7,811 bases of DNA from an uncultured Polyangiaceae bacterium (GCA_947258625.1 CAMYJN010000090.1:1-7811), one strand, 5' to 3'. Counted from the first letter of the stretch, positions 1 to 6,994 are shown. Made by a program: numbers and translations. Notes: generated by a model from the letters alone, not told the origin.

Positions 1-2053
1 GAATCGCGTCACGCATCAGACCGCCAATGACGATCGTCTGCTGGTCCCGGACCATGACTTCGGTTCGTGCGGTACGTCGGTTGATCGAGACGACGCCCAA
101 GGTGCCTGAGGTCGCTCCCTGTTCGGAGATCTCCTCTTCGATCTCGAGCCGAACTTCGTTGTTCGCGTTGATGTGTGGCGTGACTCGGATCGTGGTGCCC
201 ACGTCCTGACGGGCGACGCTTCCGAGCCCACCGGCCAGACCGGCCAGGCTGCCTAGATCCTGTCCACCTGCGGACGCTTGGGCCAATGCGCCCAGGCTGC
301 CTGCACCGGCGAAGGTGCCCGGCGCAACGCCGTTGGTCTGCAGCGGAATGTTTTCTCCCACGCTGATCTCCGCTTCGGTGTTGTCGATCGCGATGATGTG
401 CGGTGTCGAGAGGACGTCGGCGTCGCCAGACTTTGCGAGCGCGGTCACCACGACGCCGAACCCTGGCACCGAGAACCCGACGAGTTGCTGTGAGTTCTCG
501 ATTGTTGGTCCACGAATGCCGAGCGCCAAGCCACTGAGGTCGTTCTGAGTGATGTCGATCGAGGACGGGGCGTTGAACCCGAACAGCGAGAGAGAGCCAT
601 CGGTCGGGAAGTCACCCGCGCCTCCGTGAAACGCAAAACCTAGGTCGGACGATCGCTCGATGCCGAGCTCCATGACGACTGCCTCGATGAACACCTGCTT
701 CCGCGGCGCGTCGAGACGCTCGATCACCTTCTTGAGTGCCGTGTAGTCGTGAAGAGAGGCTGTGATGAGCAGAGCGTTGGACTGCTCGTATGCGGTGACC
801 GCGATCTGTCCTTCGAAGAGCGACGCCGTACGGGCCGGCGCGGCCGCGGCCCGCTGTGCAGCGCCTCTAGCCGCAGGCGCTGCTCGTCCGCCTGAGGAGG
901 CGCCCACGAGCGCCGTGAGGGCGGCTGCGATGTCCGTTGCTGCACCGTGCTGAACGTAGTGAACGTGGATGCGACCTTCACCCTCTAGCGCGACGTCGAG
1001 CTGCCGGATCATCTCGAGGATTCGCAGATATGCGCGTTCCGTTGCGATGATGATCAGGGAGTTCGTGCGCTCGTCCGCGATGATGTTCCGGATGGTTGGT
1101 TCGGACGACGAGCTGCCGAGCACGACCGACGGTTGGTTCTTCTTCTTGGCGGCAGGTCTCGCGGCCGGCCTTTTCGGTGTCGTGCCGGCGGTGTCGGCGG
1201 CGAAAATCTCCAGCAACCTCGCAGCGAGGTCGGCCGCGTTCGCAAAGTGAACCGGTTCGATCCAGGTCTGTGTTCCGCTTCTCGGCAGGTCGATTGCAGC
1301 GATCAGACGAAGCATGCGCCGGATTTGGGCGCCGGTATCAGTGAGGATCAGCATGTTGGTCGGCGCGTACGACGTGATGTTTGCAGTCCGGGACGCGAAG
1401 CGCGCCAGCAGGGTCGTGACGTCCTCAGCCGAGAGGTGATCCAGGTGATGGATCCGCGTGACGTAACGGTCGGTCGAAGGAACGGAGCTTCCATCCTCGT
1501 ACATCGGGACCGTCTGGCGTTCGATCTGCTGTGCCTCGACGATTTTTAGATATCGACCCGCTGGCACGATCGTGAAGCCGTTTACCTCGAGAACGGACAA
1601 GAATGCTTGGTATGCTTCCGCCACCGTCACCTTCGTGGGCGCGAATACGGTTGCTTTGATCGCGCGGAGCTTCGTTGGGAGAATGAAGCGACGCCCCGTC
1701 ATGTTCGAGATCAGGCGAACCAAGTCCGGAAGCTCGGCGTCCTCGAGATTGAAGGTCACCCGGGTGCGTGGCGACATCGCCTTGAACTCGACTCCTGTTT
1801 CGAATTGCGGTAGCTCGTTTTCGAGTTCCGGCTCTTCCTCAAACTTGGGTTCAGGCTTTGCCTGCGGGCCAGGTCCTGGGGTGGCGGTGGCATCGGCCTT
1901 TGGCGGCGCCGGCCGCAGCGGAACGGGCGGAGAGGGAATTCGCGCAGGCGGCTTTGCTGGCTTGGCTTCGTCTTGTTGGGCCACCGCGTCGTGGCCCGTG
2001 CTCAACAGGAGCGAGCCGACGAGCAAGCAAATGAGCTGTTTTCTAGAAGTCAC
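1..2053 (-). CDS. gspD: Type II secretion secretin GspD (partial, C-terminus beyond the window)
   Basis: This gene encodes the outer-membrane secretin, the multimeric channel through which folded exoproteins leave the periplasm. The frame is open from a GTG at 2053 to the window edge, giving 684 residues with the end missing. Residues 1-25 form a signal peptide ending AVA before Q26. A proline-rich linker follows (about 30-72), then an N0 domain (about 97-175) and three N1-N3 ring-type repeats (about 188-465). The secretin core follows, with VGENIP near residue 565, the segment VGTTIRVTPHI, and the late signature TEVMVRDQQTIVIGGLMRD. N2 carries a Lys/Pro/Ser-rich insertion (about 285-316), N3 an Ala/Gly/Arg-rich one (about 384-408), and the secretin core a Gly/Ala-rich loop before VARQDVG. 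The start is supported by a G-rich ribosome binding site and an in-frame TGA five codons or fewer upstream. The gene follows gspC by 35 nt, as in gsp operons. Type IV pilus PilQ and type III secretins are less likely given the gspC neighbour and the N0-N3 layout. Confidence 0.95.
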   Translation of the reverse strand, partial: MTSRKQLICLLVGSLLLSTGHDAVAQQDEAKPAKPPARIPSPPVPLRPAPPKADATATPGPGPQAKPEPKFEEEPELENELPQFETGVEFKAMSPRTRVTFNLEDAELPDLVRLISNMTGRRFILPTKLRAIKATVFAPTKVTVAEAYQAFLSVLEVNGFTIVPAGRYLKIVEAQQIERQTVPMYEDGSSVPSTDRYVTRIHHLDHLSAEDVTTLLARFASRTANITSYAPTNMLILTDTGAQIRRMLRLIAAIDLPRSGTQTWIEPVHFANAADLAARLLEIFAADTAGTTPKRPAARPAAKKKNQPSVVLGSSSSEPTIRNIIADERTNSLIIIATERAYLRILEMIRQLDVALEGEGRIHVHYVQHGAATDIAAALTALVGASSGGRAAPAARGAAQRAAAAPARTASLFEGQIAVTAYEQSNALLITASLHDYTALKKVIERLDAPRKQVFIEAVVMELGIERSSDLGFAFHGGAGDFPTDGSLSLFGFNAPSSIDITQNDLSGLALGIRGPTIENSQQLVGFSVPGFGVVVTALAKSGDADVLSTPHIIAIDNTEAEISVGENIPLQTNGVAPGTFAGAGSLGALAQASAGGQDLGSLAGLAGGLGSVARQDVGTTIRVTPHINANNEVRLEIEEEISEQGATSGTLGVVSINRRTARTEVMVRDQQTIVIGGLMRDAI

Positions 2054-2060
2054 GATTCAT

Positions 2061-2068
2061 TCCCCGCC
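2061..2068 (-). promoter_or_regulatory. Ribosome binding site of gspD
   Basis: The minus strand reads GGCGGGGA, ending 7 nt before the GTG at 2053. It is purine-rich with a GGGGA core and is the only plausible site near the first start after an in-frame stop. It therefore supports the GTG over any later start. Confidence 0.55.
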
Positions 2069-2088
2069 TGAATTTCCAAGATGGCGTC

Positions 2089-3084
2089 TCATTCGATGTT
2101 GTAGTTAATGGTAGTTTCTTTGTTCTGTCGTTTGATCGCGAGCGTGAGCTTGTCGGCGCTTCGCAATCGTGAATACGCCTCGAGCGCGGTGTCCGGGCTC
2201 GTCATGTCGAACCCATTGATGGTTCGCAGCATGTCGCCGTTTCGCACTCCGAGACGGCCGAGGAGGCTGTTGCGGCGAATGCCGTAGAGCTTGACGCCTA
2301 CGACGCGTCCGTTTTCTTCGTGCGGAATCACGCGAGCCGACTTCATCAGACTTCCCTGATTCGCCAAGACTTTGTCGACCAAGCCTCGTTGGATGTTGAA
2401 TTGGGTATCGCTGATCTTCTCGATGCCGTCGGTGAGCTCTTGATCGCTCAGGCCAGCATTCCTGTCGTTGGTCGGCTTGGTGGCCGCAGGCTTCCGCGCA
2501 ATCGGTGCCCGGGGCCCTGCCGCCTCTTCTTCTTCAAACATCAGAAGTTGGCACACCCCCGTCGAGGCGCTCATCACGACGCTCGAAGAGTGAACCGCGA
2601 GCACCCGAGAACCGTCCACGTTCGAGCCCTCGCGGTAGAGCATCGTCTTGCCATCGCTCGAACCAGCGATCGCGGCAAACGACCAGTCCGGGGCGACCGG
2701 ACTCACCACCGAGCCGACCAGCCGCAGCTTCCCCGTGCACTTTGGAGGTGGCCGGTTCGGATCCCAGTCGTCGACGGGCCTGCCGTCCTCGCCCAGCGGA
2801 ATCTCCGGGAGCGGCTCGGCGGTGAGGTCACCGCGCGCCGAATCAAAGATGTTCCTTCGGAGGATCGTCGCCGCATCGCGCTTACGGAGAAATGCGGGCG
2901 AGGTTGGCGTGAAACGTTTCCCGGGCGGCTTCGGGGCAACGGCATCGGGCGTGAGCAATTCCGCAGCCAGAACGCGGGTCGTTCCCTGCGCCAGGAAGAA
3001 AGCGCACAGGGCCAGCGTTACGAGAACAATCGCAACCGAGAACCGTCTTTGTTGTGGAGTGGCCACCGCTGCTTGGTAGAGCAA
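2089..3084 (-). CDS. gspC: Type II secretion inner-membrane protein GspC with PDZ domain
   Basis: GspC is a bitopic inner-membrane component of the type II secretion system. Its periplasmic part contacts the N-terminal rings of GspD and helps recruit substrate. The 331-residue frame has a short basic N-terminal tail (QQRR at 11-14), one membrane segment (about 17-33) and a Pro-rich linker. Next comes an HR-type domain (about 72-175, from RRNIFDS through KLRLVGSVV and WSFAAI), an acidic then Pro/Ala-rich linker, and a C-terminal PDZ domain (about 258-331) with LGRLGVRNGDMLRTINGFD. Length and domain order match PDZ-bearing GspC. The first start after the upstream in-frame TAG is a TTG at 3084 without a clear ribosome binding site. 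A GTG at 3066 (325 residues) is a real alternative and still keeps the basic tail and membrane segment. A sigma-54-like element overlaps the TTG, which would favour the GTG if that promoter is used. gspD follows after 35 nt. Confidence 0.93.
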   Translation of the reverse strand: MLYQAAVATPQQRRFSVAIVLVTLALCAFFLAQGTTRVLAAELLTPDAVAPKPPGKRFTPTSPAFLRKRDAATILRRNIFDSARGDLTAEPLPEIPLGEDGRPVDDWDPNRPPPKCTGKLRLVGSVVSPVAPDWSFAAIAGSSDGKTMLYREGSNVDGSRVLAVHSSSVVMSASTGVCQLLMFEEEEAAGPRAPIARKPAATKPTNDRNAGLSDQELTDGIEKISDTQFNIQRGLVDKVLANQGSLMKSARVIPHEENGRVVGVKLYGIRRNSLLGRLGVRNGDMLRTINGFDMTSPDTALEAYSRLRSADKLTLAIKRQNKETTINYNIE

Positions 3085-3096
3085 CCACCGTGCCGA
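3080..3096 (-). promoter_or_regulatory. Candidate sigma-54 (-24/-12) promoter at the start of gspC
   Basis: The minus strand reads TCGGCACGGTGGTTGCT. Compared with the sigma-54 consensus YTGGCACGRNNNTTGCW, only the second position differs (C for T). The invariant GG (3094-3093) and GC (3082-3081) are separated by exactly 10 nt. Transcription would begin near 3069, just before the GTG at 3066, so the TTG at 3084 would not be on the message. The gene just upstream encodes a sigma-54 activator, which makes the match more credible. The near absence of a leader before the GTG argues against it. Confidence 0.45.
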
Positions 3097-3189
3097 ATCA
3101 GAATCCGTGAAACTCCAATGATTTCGTGCCTACGGACTGGATCCTGACCCAGGCTCATGGACAACGTGGCGGGCGATATCTGCAGCGAT

Positions 3190-3202
3190 TGACAAAATGA
3201 CA
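3190..3202 (-). promoter_or_regulatory. Direct repeat TGTCA-TTT-TGTCA, possible activator site upstream of gspC
   Basis: On the minus strand two TGTCA pentamers are spaced 8 nt apart. They lie roughly 120-133 nt upstream of the start predicted from the sigma-54-like element, a usual distance for an enhancer site of an NtrC-class activator. The same pentamer recurs upstream of the regulator gene. The motif is short, so chance is possible. Confidence 0.3.
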
Positions 3203-3209
3203 TCGACAG

Positions 3210-3238
3210 CGGCGCGGCCGTTCAGTCGGCCTCGTCGC
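3210..3238 (-). terminator. Hairpin spanning the regulator stop codon, weak terminator candidate
   Basis: A perfect 5-bp stem GGCCG/CGGCC (3231-3227 with 3220-3216) flanks a 6-nt loop holding the TGA stop. Further pairing outward (CG, then GCG/CGC) is interrupted by two mismatches. A run of four T lies about 10-15 nt after the stem, too far and too short for a typical intrinsic terminator. The hairpin may only attenuate read-through into gspC, or be incidental in GC-rich DNA. Confidence 0.2.
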
Positions 3239-4580
3239 CCTTCTCGGCCCCGAGCTTGCGATAGATCGTCCGGGCTGAAATTCCGAGAAGCTGTGCGGCG
3301 AGCTGTTTGTCTCCGGCGGTGTGTTTCAGAGTGCCGTGAATCACGCTTCGCTCGACCTCGCTCAGCGCAGTCCCGACCGGGAACGTGAACGCATCGAACT
3401 GCGGCTCTGCTCGCGCGACGGGGTCTGGGAGGTCGGCGAGCTTGATGACGCCGCTCTTGTTCAAAACCACGGCGCGCTCGATCACGTTCTGGAGCTCGCG
3501 CACGTTCCCCGGCCAGTCGTAGGCAACCAGCTGTTGGAGCGCGTCGCGGTCTACCGCCAAGGGCTCCTTGTCGTTCTTCGCGCAATAGGTCGCGACGAAA
3601 TGCTCCGTCAGCAATGGGATGTCGTCACGTCGTGCGCGAAGCGGAGGGCTGGTAAGGGCGATGACGTTGAGCCGGTAGTACAAGTCCTCGCGGAATTCCC
3701 CCGCTTCCACCGCGGCGTGAAGGTCGCGATTCGTCGCCGCGATCAGGCGGAAGTCAGCCTTCTTCGTCTGCCCACCAACGGGTTGATACTCTCCTTCTTG
3801 GAGAACGCGAAGTAGTTTCACTTGCACAGCCGCCGACAGCTCGCCGATTTCATCGAGGAACAGTGTGCCGCCTTGCGCTTCTGCAATGCGGCCGCCGCGG
3901 CGCGCCACCGCACCCGTAAAGGCGCCCTTTTCGTGGCCGAAAAGCTCCGACTCGACGATCGTCTCGGGAAGGGCGGAGAGGTTGACGCCGACGAACTGCT
4001 TCCTTCCGCTGCGCTCGTGAATGTGACGCGCGAGTAACTCCTTCCCCGTCCCGCTCTCCCCGAGAATCAACACGTTCGCCGAGGACGGCGCCGCCTGCGT
4101 GGCGATCTCGAGAGCGCTCCGAAGCGACGCTGCTGAGCCGACGATGCTCCGGTCGCTGAGCTGTGAAAGCTGTTGTCGAAGATCCTTGTTCTCGACGACG
4201 AGCTGCTGCCGCTCCGCTGCCTTGCGAACGGTCTTCACCATCTGGAGCCGCTTCAATGGCTTCTCGACAAAATCGTATGCACCTGCGCGCATGGCTTCGA
4301 CCGCCTTTTCGACGGTGCCGAACGCGGTCATCAAGACGACCTCGGCATCAGGAACGACTGTCTTCAAGGCCTTGACCAGCTCGATGCCGTTCATGCCGGG
4401 CATCATCAAGTCACTCACCACGACGTTCACGGGATGGTGACGGCACAGGTCGAGCGCCTTCTTCCCGCTCGTTGCGGTGAGGACGTTGAATCCTTCCCGC
4501 TCGAAGATGCGGCGAAGGGAGTCGACGTTCGGTGCCTCGTCGTCGACGACGAGCACCGAGATCTCGGTTGAATCGGCCAT
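3222..4580 (-). CDS. NtrC-class sigma-54-dependent response regulator
   Basis: This is a cytoplasmic two-component activator that, once phosphorylated, uses ATP hydrolysis to open sigma-54 RNA polymerase complexes. The 452-residue product has a receiver domain (about 7-120) with acidic D13/D14, phosphoacceptor D57 in SDLMMPG, T85 and K107. The AAA+ domain (about 145-370) carries Walker A GESGTGKE (174-181), the sigma-54 contact loop GAFTGA (219-224), Walker B TLFLDE (239-244) and FREDLYYRLN (296-305). A C-terminal Fis-type helix-turn-helix (about 405-446, AAQLLGISARTIYRKL) binds DNA. All key residues are intact. The ATG at 4580 was chosen because the receiver fold begins at once and a weak AGAGAG lies upstream. 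A GTG at 4670 would add 30 residues of unlike character. No kinase gene is in the window. The gene lies 137 nt upstream of gspC, so control of type II secretion is a reasonable inference. Confidence 0.95.
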   Translation of the reverse strand: MADSTEISVLVVDDEAPNVDSLRRIFEREGFNVLTATSGKKALDLCRHHPVNVVVSDLMMPGMNGIELVKALKTVVPDAEVVLMTAFGTVEKAVEAMRAGAYDFVEKPLKRLQMVKTVRKAAERQQLVVENKDLRQQLSQLSDRSIVGSAASLRSALEIATQAAPSSANVLILGESGTGKELLARHIHERSGRKQFVGVNLSALPETIVESELFGHEKGAFTGAVARRGGRIAEAQGGTLFLDEIGELSAAVQVKLLRVLQEGEYQPVGGQTKKADFRLIAATNRDLHAAVEAGEFREDLYYRLNVIALTSPPLRARRDDIPLLTEHFVATYCAKNDKEPLAVDRDALQQLVAYDWPGNVRELQNVIERAVVLNKSGVIKLADLPDPVARAEPQFDAFTFPVGTALSEVERSVIHGTLKHTAGDKQLAAQLLGISARTIYRKLGAEKGDEAD

Positions 4581-4742
4581 TTGAGACTCTCTGGCAGGCA
4601 GTGTTGACACTATGTCACGCGATGACAAGTCGTCCAAATCCTCTGATGCTATGTAAGTAGCTGTAATCACTTTTTTTATCTCCGAGCAAGTCGGTGGCTG
4701 TGCACCGTCACGCCGGACGAAGGATGCAAGCTATGGGCCAGT
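4581..4742. other. Intergenic region between the radical SAM gene and the regulator
   Basis: This is the longest gap in the window, about 160 nt. It holds the TGACA/TGTCA cluster, a run of seven T on the plus strand (4671-4677, A on the transcribed side) inside an AT-rich patch, and a small CGGTG/CACCG stem just after the radical SAM stop (plus-strand arms near 4692-4708). That stem lacks a following T-run on the minus strand, so I do not call a terminator. A promoter for the regulator is expected here, but I found no convincing -35/-10 pair. Confidence 0.5.
4605..4627. promoter_or_regulatory. Three alternating TGACA/TGTCA half-sites upstream of the regulator gene
   Basis: The plus strand reads TGACA (4605-4609), CTA, TGTCA (4613-4617), CGCGA, TGACA (4623-4627). 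This makes two overlapping inverted repeats, and the outer copies are 18 nt apart, close to two helical turns. The cluster lies 25-47 nt before the chosen ATG of the response regulator, where an operator could act. If translation began at the GTG 4670 it would be coding sequence instead. Confidence 0.35.
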
Positions 4743-5768
4743 TCAGAAGAGGAGGGGAAGTTGGGGTCCCTGGCCCGGCTCTCGGCGCCGGGCGGGCTCT
4801 GGTGCCTCGCCGGCGAGGTACTCGAGGCCAAGTCGGTCGCAGTGTAAGGAAAACAGCTTTTCGATCATTGCCCAACGCGGCCCTTGCCCCATCATGCGAG
4901 CGCCAAAGCGCGCATCGCTCTCTCGGCCTCGGCGCATGTCCCGAACGGCGCTCATGATTTTGGCGTGCCGCAGCGGAAAGGCCTCGGCCAGCCTTGCCGA
5001 GAAGACCGGGCCGACCTCGAGCGGTAGCCGCAGGAGAATCTTGAACGCGCTGGATGCACCGGCATTTCGTGCGCGCTTCAAAATCTCGGGGATTTGATCG
5101 TCGTTGAGGCCCGGGATGATCGGAGCGACCGCGACCGCCGTGTCGACCCCTGCGTCCGACAGCATCCGCAGCGTCTCGAAACGTTTGCTCGGCGGGCTTG
5201 CAAACGGCTCGATCGCTCGTGCGTGGTCATCATTTGCAAAAGGAATGCTGAGCGTGACACGGCAAGCCGACCTGCGGCGAAGCGTCTGCAGCACATCAAC
5301 GTCGCGCCGTACGAGCTTGCCCTTCGTGATGATCGTCACTGGGGTTTGATACTCGGCACAAGCCTCGAGGCAGCGACGCGTGAGTTGGTAGTGCGCTTCG
5401 ATCGGCTGGTAGCAGTCGGTATTTCCGGAGAATGCAATCAGCTCCTGCTTCCAGGAGCTCCTGCGAAGCGTTGCCTTCAGTCGGTCGACGATATTGACCT
5501 TCACGACGATCTGCCGCTCGAAGTCGGTGCCCGCACCAAAGCCGAGATAGGGGTGTGTCGGGCGCGCGTAGCAATACGCGCAGCCGTGAAAACAGCCGCG
5601 GTACGGATTCACGCTCCAGCGAAACCCAACGTCCGGGCTCTTATTCTCGGAAAGCGCGCTCTTTGCCTGCTCTTCGTGAACCCGAAGATCAGCCGGCGGA
5701 GCCTCACCCTCCCAGTCGACGTGGGTTTCGTGAAAGCGATTGGGCGGGTTGTCGCAGGAACGTGGCAC
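4743..5768 (-). CDS. PA0069/Rv2578c-type radical SAM protein
   Basis: This is a radical SAM enzyme of the SplB-related COG1533 group, in the subfamily typified by PA0069 and Rv2578c, whose substrate is not known to me. The cluster-binding motif is GCFHGCAYCYA, with C59, C63 and C66 counted from the GTG at 5768. The context NPYRGC...YCYARPTHPYLGFGAGTDFE is characteristic of the subfamily. Further hallmarks are SGNTDCYQPIE, TIITKG, VAPIIPGLND and LLRLPLEV. The early segment NPPNRF, usual near the N-terminus of this subfamily, begins seven residues after this GTG. The frame stays open upstream to an ATG at 5879 (378 residues), but that extension runs across the end of the neighbouring gene and does not look like the family. 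A GTG near 5800 is also possible. The chosen start has no ribosome binding site and lies about 5 nt after the predicted transcription start, so it may be leaderless. The protein is cytoplasmic, with no membrane segment. Confidence 0.9.
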   Translation of the reverse strand: MPRSCDNPPNRFHETHVDWEGEAPPADLRVHEEQAKSALSENKSPDVGFRWSVNPYRGCFHGCAYCYARPTHPYLGFGAGTDFERQIVVKVNIVDRLKATLRRSSWKQELIAFSGNTDCYQPIEAHYQLTRRCLEACAEYQTPVTIITKGKLVRRDVDVLQTLRRRSACRVTLSIPFANDDHARAIEPFASPPSKRFETLRMLSDAGVDTAVAVAPIIPGLNDDQIPEILKRARNAGASSAFKILLRLPLEVGPVFSARLAEAFPLRHAKIMSAVRDMRRGRESDARFGARMMGQGPRWAMIEKLFSLHCDRLGLEYLAGEAPEPARRREPGQGPQLPLLF

Positions 5769-5779
5769 TGAACACGCGT

Positions 5780-5808
5780 ATAGTATGAAAACGCCCACAG
5801 CTTGGCAA
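5780..5808 (-). promoter_or_regulatory. Sigma-70-like promoter of the radical SAM gene
   Basis: The minus strand has a -35 hexamer TTGCCA (5808-5803, five of six matches) and a -10 hexamer TACTAT (5785-5780, four of six matches), separated by exactly 17 nt. It lies in the 62-nt gap after the metallophosphoesterase stop. Initiation near 5773 would leave only about 5 nt before the GTG at 5768. It indicates that the radical SAM gene can be transcribed apart from the upstream pair. Confidence 0.5.
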
Positions 5809-5830
5809 TCGGAGAAACGGGAGCGGGGAA

Positions 5831-6940
5831 TTAGTCTGCGTACGGGATGGCCTCGCAGGCTTCGTGGGCCCCCTGCCATCTCATCAAGGTCGTTTCCGGT
5901 TTCCCGTCGTCGTCGTAGGCGATCACCGCGTAGGTCAATCCGCTGTCTTGGCCCAAATACTGAAGGTCCAAGTTGATCATCTTTACCCAGGTTCCCGTAT
6001 TCACCAGGATGCGATCGTTCGGGAGCTGTAGAAACCGCGGGCCGTGGCTGTGGCCGACGATCAGGGTGTGGGCGCCGCGGGTCTTGTTGAGCGCGCGGAT
6101 CGCCCGTTCATCGTAGCCGCCGCTGGTGACTTCGAGGACCTCTTCGCGCACGAGTCGCGGGAAGTTCATGATGCGGTCTCGCCAGGCTTGGATCGTGAAT
6201 ACGCGGTGCCGAAGAAAATAGACCGTCGAGTGCCATAGGAACTTGAGCACGAAACCTGGATCGAGCAACGCCGACGACCACAGGAATCGCCGCAGAGGCT
6301 GGATTCGATCGATGTGGCTTCGAATCTCTTTGAGCGGATTCATCACCTCCAGGATCCACAGGCTGCCCCAGGGCAGCGCCAGGACTTCGGTTCCGTCTCG
6401 GCGCGTTCGCGTCATCTGTGCGTAGTCGACGCGGTGAATGCGTTCGAACTGATGGCCATGGCGGACCTGGATTCCTTCAGGGAGGTAGTACGTGTCCGAT
6501 GAAGTCACGAAGTGGACCCGCTCAGCAGTCTCACCCGGTGCGACATAGCGAAGGAAGAGCTCTTGTACACCGGCGAACCAGAATTCGAGATCGTGGTTTC
6601 CTGGAAGATAGGTCACCCGGTTCGTCGGCTTGTGAATGAACGCTCGGAGCGCCAGGACAAACCTCGGGTGTCCTTCCAGGCACTGCTGAAGCTTCGCGAT
6701 TGCGATCTCTTCCGTCACCTCGGTCGGCCATTGGTCTGCGATCTTAACCTTCAAGAGATCAAAGATGTCCCCGTTGAGAATCAGCTCGATGCTTCCCTCG
6801 GCACCGGCGAGATTCTGGTAGAACGCGAGTAGCTCGACGAAGCGGTCGTCGTGGATGAAGTCCTCCAGCGGATTCAACTGACCACGCCGGGTTCCCGTCC
6901 CGAGATGCAGGTCGCTAATCACAATTCGCAGCAGAGTCAC
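5831..6940 (-). CDS. Calcineurin-like metallophosphoesterase
   Basis: This is a two-metal phosphoesterase of 369 residues with every core motif: SDLHLG (D10, H12), NGDIFD (D58), GNHD (114-117), HGHQ (161-164) and GHSHG (296-300), followed by NTGTW. Spacing is close to the LpxH/UDP-diacylglucosamine hydrolase branch, but the protein is over 100 residues longer than LpxH. The extra length includes a helical insertion rich in aromatic and basic residues (about 190-260, with RRFLWSS and FLWHSTVYFLRHR) between HGHQ and GHSHG, which could form a substrate lid or touch the membrane. No signal peptide is seen. The GTG start at 6940 is well supported by a GAGGTGG site. It lies 54 nt after cysH with no terminator between, so co-transcription is likely. 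The substrate is open: a lipid A precursor, another nucleotide diphosphate, or PAP left by CysH. Confidence 0.88.
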   Translation of the reverse strand: MTLLRIVISDLHLGTGTRRGQLNPLEDFIHDDRFVELLAFYQNLAGAEGSIELILNGDIFDLLKVKIADQWPTEVTEEIAIAKLQQCLEGHPRFVLALRAFIHKPTNRVTYLPGNHDLEFWFAGVQELFLRYVAPGETAERVHFVTSSDTYYLPEGIQVRHGHQFERIHRVDYAQMTRTRRDGTEVLALPWGSLWILEVMNPLKEIRSHIDRIQPLRRFLWSSALLDPGFVLKFLWHSTVYFLRHRVFTIQAWRDRIMNFPRLVREEVLEVTSGGYDERAIRALNKTRGAHTLIVGHSHGPRFLQLPNDRILVNTGTWVKMINLDLQYLGQDSGLTYAVIAYDDDGKPETTLMRWQGAHEACEAIPYAD

Positions 6941-6946
6941 CGTTCG

Positions 6947-6953
6947 CCACCTC
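6947..6953 (-). promoter_or_regulatory. Ribosome binding site of the metallophosphoesterase
   Basis: The minus strand reads GAGGTGG, ending 6 nt before the GTG at 6940. It is the best ribosome binding site in the window and fixes this start. Confidence 0.7.
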
Positions 6954-6994
6954 GAATTGAGGTTACGCAGAGCGGGGTGCGGTACGCCAGCTTC

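Noticed and set aside
1572..2108. Plus-strand open frame of 178 codons
   Set aside because: It lies antisense to the gspD N-terminus, which has a signal peptide and N0 domain. The plus-strand product is Ser/Gly-rich with no recognisable domain.
3111..3134. Minus-strand AGGCACGAAATCATTGG as a second sigma-54 site before gspC
   Set aside because: The GG is not followed by GC at the required 10-nt spacing.
2320..3147. Plus-strand open frame of 275 codons
   Set aside because: It is antisense to gspC, and its product is an Arg-rich composition typical of a GC-rich shadow frame with no motif.
4592..4609. Plus-strand TGGCAG...TTGACA resembling a sigma-54 element
   Set aside because: Spacing between the two halves is one base too long, the invariant GC is absent, and no gene lies downstream on that strand.
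4671..4677. Plus-strand run of seven T as part of a terminator
   Set aside because: No stem precedes it on the plus strand, and on the transcribed minus strand it is an A-run.
5094..5771. Plus-strand open frame of 225 codons
   Set aside because: It is antisense to the radical SAM gene, whose cluster motif and family hallmarks are intact.
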